A DNA stretch of 30,873 bases. Origin: JBOGGN01 sp050744165 (lineage in GTDB: Bacteria > Actinomycetota > Acidimicrobiia > Acidimicrobiales > Palsa-688). The translations under genes and the position numbers were made by a program. A model generated the notes under the pieces. That model had not been told where the DNA came from. It saw only the letters and a list, made by a program, of their open reading frames with translations, and ran no database searches. How positions within the stretch are numbered: position 1 is the stretch's first letter; the number at the start of each line of letters is the position of its first letter. Below, piece after piece: positions 25,081 to 30,873 of the stretch. The stretch lies in contig JBOGGN010000105.1 in NCBI GenBank assembly GCA_050744165.1, positions 1 to 30,873 on the forward strand, written 5' to 3'.

Positions 25081-25662
25081 ATGTCGTTCCGTCGTTTTGG
25101 ATTCGGCGCGGCGGTGTTCGCCGCAGCCGTGATAGTGCCGTTGTCGTGGGCCTGGGCCTGCGTTGGCTTGGTGTCGCTGACGGCGTCGCCCAACAGCCAG
25201 CTGCAGCCGGGCGCAACGATCACCCTGACGTTGCAGGAGTTCGCCGCCAAGGCGCCGGTGACAATCCACTTGGACACCCTTGACGGCCCGGTGCTGACCA
25301 CCGCGCCCGGGCCGTCGGGCACGATGACCAGCAAGTTCCAGGTGATGGTGGACCTTCCGAGCAATATCAGCACTGGCGCTCACCTCCTCATCGCCACCCA
25401 GACCGAGCACAACATGAACGGCGGCAACCCAGCCCGGGCCCTGATCTACGTGGGCACCAACGCCCCGGCCGCGGCCGCACCGGCGCCTCGGGCCGCCACC
25501 CTGCTGGCGGCCACGACGCCGAGCGGCGGGAAGCTGTTGGTGATCGCGGTGGTGGTGGGCGGGATCTGCCTGTTCGTGGCCGGCGCCATCATCTACGGCG
25601 TGGGCCGACGGCGAGCCGGCGACCAAGCGACTCTGGCATCGGCATCGGCATCGGCGGAATAG
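25081..25662 (+). CDS. Small exported Ig-like protein with C-terminal membrane tail (paralogue of 1560-2156)
   Basis: ATG 25081 follows a GAGAAAGAGGGGG-type purine-rich site. The 193-residue protein has a signal peptide ending A-W-A, then Cys, exactly as in the paralogue. An Ig-like region follows (LTASPNSQLQPGATITLTL, VTIHLDTLDGPVL, STGAHLLIATQ), then an Ala/Pro linker, one membrane helix and a G-R-R-R tail. The shared (I/V)(T/A)IH(L/F)..L.GPVL block shows common descent. The next propeller starts two bases after its stop. The role is inferred as partner or anchor of the propeller; no known family name can be given. Confidence 0.86.
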   Translation: MSFRRFGFGAAVFAAAVIVPLSWAWACVGLVSLTASPNSQLQPGATITLTLQEFAAKAPVTIHLDTLDGPVLTTAPGPSGTMTSKFQVMVDLPSNISTGAHLLIATQTEHNMNGGNPARALIYVGTNAPAAAAPAPRAATLLAATTPSGGKLLVIAVVVGGICLFVAGAIIYGVGRRRAGDQATLASASASAE

Positions 25663-25664
25663 CC

Positions 25665-27344
25665 GTGGCAACCCACCGTCGAACCTCAAAGATCCTCGTG
25701 CGGGGCCTGGTGGCGGCCGGACTGGCGCTTCCCATCGCCCTGCCGTCGTCAGCGTTTGGCGCGTCCCCGGCGACGTTCAAGGCGCAACAAGCCAGCGTCA
25801 AACGGTTGACGGCCGCGGTGCGGATGACCAAGGACGACCCGAGCCCCACCCGAGCGTTCACCGGGCCGACCACCATGGCCATCGACCCCCAAAATTCGCG
25901 GGTCATCGTGGCTGCCAGCGCCGACCTGCGGACCCGGACCTGCTACCTGCTGCGCTCCACCGACGCCGGGCACACCTGGCACATTCCCGGTCCCGCGACG
26001 CCGGCCCTCAAGTCGTATCCCTACTGCACCACCACGGCTTCCGCAGGTGCCTCGCAGGCCGCTATCGCCTTCGGGCGCAACGGGACGTTGTATTACGCCC
26101 TCGGCGGCTACGGCAACGGTGAGGGGGCCAACGACGGCCTGAACAGCGTTCTCCTGGCTCGCTCGACTGACCTCGGCAACACCTGGTCCACGGTGCTGGT
26201 CGACAACAACCGGGGCGCCACCGGTCCCGACGCGGCCACCGACAGCGGCGTCAACGGGTTGGCGGTGGACACCTCCGGACCGAAGGACGTGGTGTACGTC
26301 GGCTTCATGCAATCGTTCAACAACGCCCCCAAGGGATCGCCTCTGACGGCGGGCGCGGCGGTCGTGTCGGTGTCCACCGACGGTGGCCAAACCTTTGCCA
26401 AGCCGGTCAACATGAACACCTTCTCGCACGTGACCACGGACGTCAGCGGAACCGCGACCCCTCTCATCATGCAGTCCTTCTTCGCTGGTCCGTTCCTATC
26501 GGTCCACAACGGCGTGGTCGTGGCCGTCTCGGGTTCCACCCCGGCGCCCGGGTTCAGCGGTTCGAACACAGGCACCACAGCCCTGCCGCTCCTGGAAGCC
26601 CGCTCCACCGACCAGGGCAAGAGCTGGACCTTCTCGGCCCTGGGTCCGCCCGTTTTCACGGGGACGGGCGCCCAGACTGGCCTCGGCTGGACGCCGCTCG
26701 GTGGCGCCCAAGGCACCTTCGTGGCGGTTTATTCAGGGACCTCCGCCGACGCCAGTTCTTCGGGTACGGAGAACATCCTCGTCCAGCGGTCCACCGATCT
26801 GGGAATGACGTGGAGCGACCCGGTGATCATCGACGACGACGATCCCTCGCAGCTGTACACCAGCTTTTACCCCGAGCTGGGCGTGGCGCCCGATGGGCGC
26901 GTGGATGTCGTCTGGGAGGACAACCGCGGCCAGGCCAACTACCACTTTCTAGTGCATTACACGTACTCCACCGACGGTGGCCAGAGTTGGGCACCGAACG
27001 TTTTGGTGTCCGACCAGCCGGTCAACTTCGGCTTGGGAATCAGCTTCAACTCTGACATCCGCCAGCCACCGGGTGTGGCGTCGGCCAACGAGTACGCCGC
27101 CTTCGGGTGGACTGATACCCGCCTCAGCAACGCCACCACACAGTCCCAGGACGACTTCGGGACCGAGGCGCAGTTCGCAACCCTGCCGGCCACTCACTCC
27201 ACGACCCTGCCGGTGCTGGCTGCGGTCTTCGCCGGCCTTGCCGGTGCCGGGATCATCTTGCTGCTCGTGCTGATGATCCGCCGCCGGGGCGAGCCAAAGT
27301 CGGCGGCCCCACCCGCCTCGACGCCGGAGCCGGACGCCGCCTAA
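25665..27344 (+). CDS. Secreted Asp-box beta-propeller with C-terminal membrane anchor (copy D, paralogue of copy A)
   Basis: The GTG 25665 start lies two bases after the Ig-like gene. The 559-residue protein has a signal peptide ending in S-A-F-G-A and Asp-box motifs STDAGHTW, STDLGNTW, STDGGQTF, STDQGKSW, STDLGMTW and STDGGQSW. A GVAPDGRVDVVWEDNR block and QPPGVASAN...FGWTDTRL precede the C-terminal helix (LPVLAAVFAGLAGAGIILLLVLM), followed by RRRGE. Blocks shared with copy A span the whole length, so gene and partner were duplicated together. No RIP motif of sialidases is visible; ligand unknown. Confidence 0.88.
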   Translation: MATHRRTSKILVRGLVAAGLALPIALPSSAFGASPATFKAQQASVKRLTAAVRMTKDDPSPTRAFTGPTTMAIDPQNSRVIVAASADLRTRTCYLLRSTDAGHTWHIPGPATPALKSYPYCTTTASAGASQAAIAFGRNGTLYYALGGYGNGEGANDGLNSVLLARSTDLGNTWSTVLVDNNRGATGPDAATDSGVNGLAVDTSGPKDVVYVGFMQSFNNAPKGSPLTAGAAVVSVSTDGGQTFAKPVNMNTFSHVTTDVSGTATPLIMQSFFAGPFLSVHNGVVVAVSGSTPAPGFSGSNTGTTALPLLEARSTDQGKSWTFSALGPPVFTGTGAQTGLGWTPLGGAQGTFVAVYSGTSADASSSGTENILVQRSTDLGMTWSDPVIIDDDDPSQLYTSFYPELGVAPDGRVDVVWEDNRGQANYHFLVHYTYSTDGGQSWAPNVLVSDQPVNFGLGISFNSDIRQPPGVASANEYAAFGWTDTRLSNATTQSQDDFGTEAQFATLPATHSTTLPVLAAVFAGLAGAGIILLLVLMIRRRGEPKSAAPPASTPEPDAA

Positions 27345-27345
27345 C

Positions 27346-27442
27346 GGCCTGCGCAGAAACGACTTGGGCGGCCGTCAGGCCATCCGGACGTCGGGAGAAG
27401 GCCGTAGGTGACGCGGTCGCCCAAGTCGTTTCGAAGCAGGCC
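27346..27442. repeat. Long imperfect inverted repeat (dispersed element copies 2 and 3)
   Basis: Arms 27346-27370 and 27418-27442 are reverse complements with 22 of 25 positions matching, separated by 47 bases that contain further GGCC/GGACG symmetry. A related 25-base copy stands at 10313-10337. The left arm begins one base after the stop of the propeller gene. It resembles a REP/MITE-like element or an extended bidirectional terminator. Confidence 0.7.
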
Positions 27443-27466
27443 CTACCTACTGGGCGGCCGGAATTT

Positions 27467-27486
27467 GGCGCCTGAACTCAGGCGCC
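27467..27486. terminator. Hairpin between convergent genes
   Basis: GGCGCCTG (27467-27474) pairs perfectly with CAGGCGCC (27479-27486) around a 4-base loop. It sits between the convergent propeller (+) and protease (-) genes and could stop either transcript. No T-run follows on either strand. Confidence 0.5.
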
Positions 27487-27541
27487 CAACCGACGGTGGG
27501 TAGGAAAGGTGGAGATCCTGAGGGCCGGCGACCCGGAGCGC

Positions 27542-29203
27542 TCAGGGCGCCTGAGCGGCCCCGGAGCGCTTGAAGTTGGCGGCGCTCGACGGAGCCGGTG
27601 TGGTCAGGCATCCCTGCGAGCGCCCGAGCAGCCGAAGCCCGCTCAGGTCGCCGAACCCGTAGGCCGACGTCGGCGAGGTCTCCTCGGTCACCGGCTCGTG
27701 CATGATCTCCGTGACCCCGGTGACGTGGCCGAGGCCGACGACATGGCCCAACTCATGGAGAAGGACGCGACCCCAGGTGACGCCGGATCCGAACCCGTCG
27801 GGGACCGGGACGTTGTTTTGCAGGTGGGCATCGAGGTTCATGCCCATGATCCCACTCACATACACGCCCGCGTCCTCGATCGGCAGGCCGTCACCAGCAG
27901 TCTGGATGATGTTGGCCTGCACCCCGAAGTGCTGCCACTGGATGAGCACCGGCGCCCATCGGCCGGGATACGCCGTGGGCTGGTAGGGCTGCCAACTCTG
28001 GGAGTCCGCGGTGGTGGTGCCGTCGTAGATGAACTGAATTCCCGTGGCCTGGGACACCTGGGCGACGGCTTGGGTCACGTCGTTCAGCTCGGTGGCATTG
28101 GCGTTGCTGGGGTTGACCACGTAGTGGATCGGGGCGCAAGGGTTCCAGCGGATGGGTAGGCATCCACTTTGGTTCTCGAACAGGAAGGAGTAGTTGTCGG
28201 GCTCAAGCACCGTCTGGCGGATCTGGCCGTTGGCGTCGTGGGCCAGATGGCCGGCGCCCGGGCAGTTCTCCGACGCCGAGGTGGCCGCAGCGGGCGTGCC
28301 CTTCGACGGGGATGACGACGGAAACAGCACCAACGCGGCCACCACCGCCAGCACCACCAGCACGACCAAGGCGCCACCCAGCCGGAGGGCCGTCCGGCGG
28401 GACAGCATCGCCACCGCCGCGGCCGACCCGGTACACATGATGGGACCGGAGCCGTCGGGTGTGACCGTGACGGAGAAGGGCCGCCCCCCGCCACCCCCAC
28501 CGCCGACACCATCAGGACCGCCGCCGCGACCCGCATCAGCATCGCCACCGCCACTAGCGACCGCACCGCCACCCGCATTCCGGCCACCGCTAGCCCGGCC
28601 ACCGGTAGGCCGGCCACCGGTAGCGATCAGCCGCCGCGGCGAGGCGACCTCGAGCTGCACCTCGGTACCCGTCCCCGGCTCGAGCGCCACCGTCGGCGGC
28701 GTAGCGGAGATGGAACTCGCCGGAGTCCCCTCGGCTGCCGCGATGGTGGCCCGCACCGGGGCATTCCCTTTGTTGTCGACGCGCAGCGAGAAACGCCCCG
28801 CCACACCTGAAGAATCGGGGTAGAGCCGGGTGCCCACCTCCTCAAAAGCGGCCACGGCGACCTTGAGGACGACTATCGCTTCGGCGGTGCGATCTCCGGC
28901 GGCACGGATCGATATCTCGACTTGATGATCGCCTGCAGGCACCACCGGGGTACGCGGCGGCCGCACCACAACCTGGGCCGTCCCTTCCTGCCCCGGACCG
29001 ACCGAAAGGGCGAAGGGGGTGACCGACACCCACGTGCCGGCATCGCCGCGGACCTGGAAGCGGAAACGGTCCTCGGTGCTGCCTAGGTTGCGGATCCGCA
29101 GTTCGGTCGCGGCCTCACGCCCGGGCGTCACCGCGACGGATACGGGGTCGACCACAGCTTGGGGGTTGGCCATCGGGGGGGCCAGCATAGGCCCCTTGCT
29201 CAT
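27542..29203 (-). CDS. Membrane-anchored matrixin-like zinc metalloprotease with N-terminal Ig-like domains
   Basis: I choose ATG 29203 (553 residues); longer versions enter the divergent gene's upstream region. Residues 15-120 and 125-190 look like two Ig-type beta domains (N-terminal VDPVSVAVTPG, then a second FSLRVDNKGNAPV domain). A Gly/Arg-rich linker (about 195-240) leads to one membrane helix (273-294). The C-terminal domain carries the matrixin zinc site HELGHVVGLGH (483-493) and the Met-turn EIM at 501, so it is likely an active M10-like protease outside the membrane. The N-terminal domains have no signal peptide and would be inside. It is divergent from the propeller at 29277. Confidence 0.87.
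   Translation of the reverse strand: MSKGPMLAPPMANPQAVVDPVSVAVTPGREAATELRIRNLGSTEDRFRFQVRGDAGTWVSVTPFALSVGPGQEGTAQVVVRPPRTPVVPAGDHQVEISIRAAGDRTAEAIVVLKVAVAAFEEVGTRLYPDSSGVAGRFSLRVDNKGNAPVRATIAAAEGTPASSISATPPTVALEPGTGTEVQLEVASPRRLIATGGRPTGGRASGGRNAGGGAVASGGGDADAGRGGGPDGVGGGGGGGRPFSVTVTPDGSGPIMCTGSAAAVAMLSRRTALRLGGALVVLVVLAVVAALVLFPSSSPSKGTPAAATSASENCPGAGHLAHDANGQIRQTVLEPDNYSFLFENQSGCLPIRWNPCAPIHYVVNPSNANATELNDVTQAVAQVSQATGIQFIYDGTTTADSQSWQPYQPTAYPGRWAPVLIQWQHFGVQANIIQTAGDGLPIEDAGVYVSGIMGMNLDAHLQNNVPVPDGFGSGVTWGRVLLHELGHVVGLGHVTGVTEIMHEPVTEETSPTSAYGFGDLSGLRLLGRSQGCLTTPAPSSAANFKRSGAAQAP
28580..28624 (-). repeat. Three tandem 15-bp units in the protease Gly-rich linker
   Basis: Units at 28580-28594, 28595-28609 and 28610-28624 share ccggccaccg(c/g)tag with one or two changes. 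In frame they encode GGRxxG-type repeats. Confidence 0.75.
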
Positions 29204-29276
29204 AGCGACAACATCGCTACAGGTACCGATGGCATACCCGGAACGCCGCTGAATAGGATGCCCGGCCATCAGACCT

Positions 29277-30668
29277 TTGCGCCGTCCTGGTCCCCTCATG
29301 GTGATCGGCTTGGTCCTTATGTTGGTGGCCGGAATTCTTGCCCTCACCGTGCGGGGCGGAGGCCACGCGGCCGCGGTGCCCTACCCCTGCGGGCTGGCGC
29401 CCTGCCGCGCGGCGTTCACCAAGGTGCCGACGCGCGGCTTCGAAGGCGCCTACGTCACCGCCGATCCGAAGGACCCCCAGCACGTGATCGTGGTCGATAC
29501 CGACCTCTTGGCTGCCAAGTGCGGCTGGCACACCACCTACGACGGCGGCAAGACCTGGATCGATGGCGTCTTCGAGTTGCCGGCGGGGTACACCAGCTGC
29601 CGGATCAACCCCCCGTCAGGAGGCCACGTCCCAAGTGGCAGTGTCGCCTTCGGCCTGTACGGGAAGGTGTACGCCGTGTTCGGATCGGCGAGCGCCGCCA
29701 ACCAAGGCCGGGAGAGTGTCCTGATGGTCAGCTCACTCGACGGCGGCACGACCTTCCTGCCGGCCAAGGTTGCCGTGGCGCCGCAGCCCGGCTATGGGCT
29801 GGCCCGCCCGCTCATGATTGTCGCCCGCGGCGCCTCGGGCACTGACGAGTTGCTGCTTTCATTCTGGGGATGCCACCAGATCTCGGCTGGCACTCAGTGC
29901 GATGAGGCCCTGTTCTCAAAGTCCGACGACGGGGGCGACAACTTCAGCCCCGGGGTGCTAGTTAACAAGCCGCCCGGCGGCCAGAACCCCTCCCAGCCCG
30001 CCATCGGGCCTAACGGTGCCCTGTACATGACCTTCCAGCGCCGCTACACCGACCACGTCGACCTGTTCCTGGCCACGTCCAGGGATGCTGGCATCACCTG
30101 GAATGAGTCCAAGATCGACACCGAGAACCAGATCGGGCTGCAGTACGACCCGGCCAAGCTCGTCGTCGACCCCAAGTCCGGTGCCCTGTACACAGTGTGG
30201 GCCGACACCCGAACGGGCTCCCCCCAGATTTTCTTCCGGAAGTCGACCGACAAGGGGATGACATGGTCGAACGCCGCTCTGCTCACCCCTGATAGCACGG
30301 GCGTAAACGGTGGCAGTCGCGACCCGAGCATCGACATCGCCCCGAACGGGCGTATCGACGTGGCCTATTACTACACGGCGCCCGAGATGCCAACCGACGA
30401 CGAGGTGTACCTGGACTCTTCGATTGACGGTGGCGTCACCTTCTCGGTCCGCCAGGTCAACCCCAAGCCCATCAACCGCACGCTGGGCTACTCCGGCTCC
30501 ATAAATTCGCTCGGCGAGGTCGGCAACCAGTACCCGCCCGAGGTCGCCTCCCTGAATGGCGCCGCCTATGTCGTGTGGAGCGACACTGCCAACGCCACCA
30601 AGGTGACCGAGACCCAGGACGTGGACATGCGAGAGCTGCTCTTCTCGGGCACCACTCCGAAGGCGTAG
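29277..30668 (+). CDS. Asp-box beta-propeller with N-terminal signal/anchor only (copy E)
   Basis: The frame starts at TTG 29277 (MRRPGPLMVIGLVLML...) or ATG 29298; neither has a ribosome site. TTG keeps the basic n-region before the hydrophobic helix, so I prefer it (463 residues). A TAGGAT -10-like hexamer at 29254-29259 would give a very short leader. The body has DGGKTW, SLDGGTTF, SDDGGDNF, STDKGMTW and SIDGGVTF Asp-box motifs and a DIAPNGRIDVAYYY block. Unlike the other four propellers it lacks a C-terminal helix and basic tail. Cys pairs near the N-terminus (YPCGLAPC) suggest disulphides. No RIP motif is seen. Confidence 0.83.
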   Translation: MRRPGPLMVIGLVLMLVAGILALTVRGGGHAAAVPYPCGLAPCRAAFTKVPTRGFEGAYVTADPKDPQHVIVVDTDLLAAKCGWHTTYDGGKTWIDGVFELPAGYTSCRINPPSGGHVPSGSVAFGLYGKVYAVFGSASAANQGRESVLMVSSLDGGTTFLPAKVAVAPQPGYGLARPLMIVARGASGTDELLLSFWGCHQISAGTQCDEALFSKSDDGGDNFSPGVLVNKPPGGQNPSQPAIGPNGALYMTFQRRYTDHVDLFLATSRDAGITWNESKIDTENQIGLQYDPAKLVVDPKSGALYTVWADTRTGSPQIFFRKSTDKGMTWSNAALLTPDSTGVNGGSRDPSIDIAPNGRIDVAYYYTAPEMPTDDEVYLDSSIDGGVTFSVRQVNPKPINRTLGYSGSINSLGEVGNQYPPEVASLNGAAYVVWSDTANATKVTETQDVDMRELLFSGTTPKA

Positions 30669-30683
30669 GCCGGCGAGCAGGCG

Positions 30684-30776
30684 CGGAGGTGGACGGGAAT
30701 CGAACCCGCCGGACAGGGATCGCCTGTCCCAACCGCTTTGAAGGCGGCGGAGCCCACCAGGTACCCGGACACCTCC
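30684..30776 (-). tRNA. selC: Selenocysteine tRNA (anticodon UCA)
   Basis: Minus-strand reading gives a 93-base tRNA. GGAGGTG at the 5' end pairs with CACCTCC near the 3' end (discriminator G; CCA not encoded). The anticodon loop CTTCAAA is closed by CCGC/GCGG, with anticodon TCA at 30741-30739. The variable arm is long (GGGACAGG/CCCTGTCC around CGAT), as in Ser and Sec tRNAs. The T arm has GGGTTCGATTCCC. TCA plus the large variable arm identifies tRNA-Sec. The D arm has mismatches in my manual fold. It lies 15 bases beyond the last propeller gene and 10 bases from a minus-strand gene end. Confidence 0.95.
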
Positions 30777-30786
30777 ACGGTCGACG

Positions 30787-30873
30787 CTAGCGCAGCGGGG
30801 TCTGCTCCTCCGGGGGGAACTCGAAGGCTACGTCGTAGGGCGTCGGCCGGCCCGGCGTGGCGACGAGCAGCGC
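30787..30873 (-). CDS. C-terminal end of an unidentified minus-strand gene (partial)
   Basis: The minus strand is open from the window edge to a TAG at 30789-30787, encoding 28 residues ending FEFPPEEQTPLR. Codon use is GC-rich like the neighbours. The fragment is too short to identify. It lies ten bases upstream of tRNA-Sec in the same direction, so it may be co-transcribed with it; selA, selB or a selenoenzyme gene nearby would be expected but is not shown. Confidence 0.55.
   Translation of the reverse strand, partial: ALLVATPGRPTPYDVAFEFPPEEQTPLR

Noticed and set aside
28580..28624. CRISPR-like array
   Set aside because: The 15-base units are directly abutting with no spacers and encode a Gly-rich linker in frame.
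30684..30776. Reading the tRNA as tRNA-Ser(UGA)
   Set aside because: The anticodon loop on the minus strand is CTTCAAA (UCA), not CTTGAAA; UCA decodes UGA.

Overview
The window is GC-rich DNA with frequent GTG starts and many 4-base start/stop overlaps. Its proteins (rhomboid-type zinc ribbons, FHA and kelch proteins, J-domain and CooC-like ATPases) point to an uncultured actinomycete, perhaps in or near the Acidimicrobiia. This placement is inference from style and gene content; there is no rRNA marker. About 22 protein genes and one tRNA gene can be supported.

Layout. Positions 1-4404 (+): the end of a zinc-ribbon/alpha-beta-hydrolase membrane protein, a small signal-peptide/Ig-like/membrane-tail protein, and a secreted Asp-box (BNR) beta-propeller. 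4493-5536 (-): selD, whose true start lies upstream of an in-frame UGA selenocysteine codon. 5662-10306 (+): a second propeller, a flavoprotein and an FHA/zinc-ribbon protein, joined by ATGA/GTGA overlaps. 10367-14587 (-): hemerythrin-like protein, J-domain protein, two MinD/CooC-like ATPases and a zinc-ribbon/kelch membrane protein. 14693-16823 (+): a third propeller and a small membrane protein. 16820-24892 (-): an operon with an NMT1/THI5-like protein, an oligopeptide-type binding lipoprotein, a permease, a DppC-DppD-DppF triple fusion and a long protein-isoaspartate-methyltransferase-like protein. 25081-27344 (+): a second copy of the Ig-like + propeller pair. 27542-29203 (-): a membrane-anchored matrixin-like protease. 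29277-30668 (+): a fifth propeller. 30684-30776 (-): selenocysteine tRNA (anticodon UCA), followed by the C-terminal end of an unidentified minus-strand gene.

The main result is a selenocysteine theme. The cell has tRNA-Sec and a SelD that itself carries Sec. The first gene of the ABC operon, an NMT1/THI5-like protein, is also interrupted by an in-frame UGA. That UGA sits in a C-P-G-UGA context (a CxxU motif), with a consensus promoter and a strong Shine-Dalgarno/GTG start upstream, conserved family sequence on both sides, and a 10-bp hairpin at SECIS distance downstream. I know of no selenoprotein in this family, so it is a candidate new one. The main alternative is a Trp(UGG)-to-UGA nonsense change.

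The second theme is surface biology: five Asp-box propellers (four with a C-terminal membrane tail), two of them in a duplicated two-gene module, together with a kelch protein, a zinc-ribbon pseudo-hydrolase and a protease, most of them predicted to be exported or membrane-anchored.
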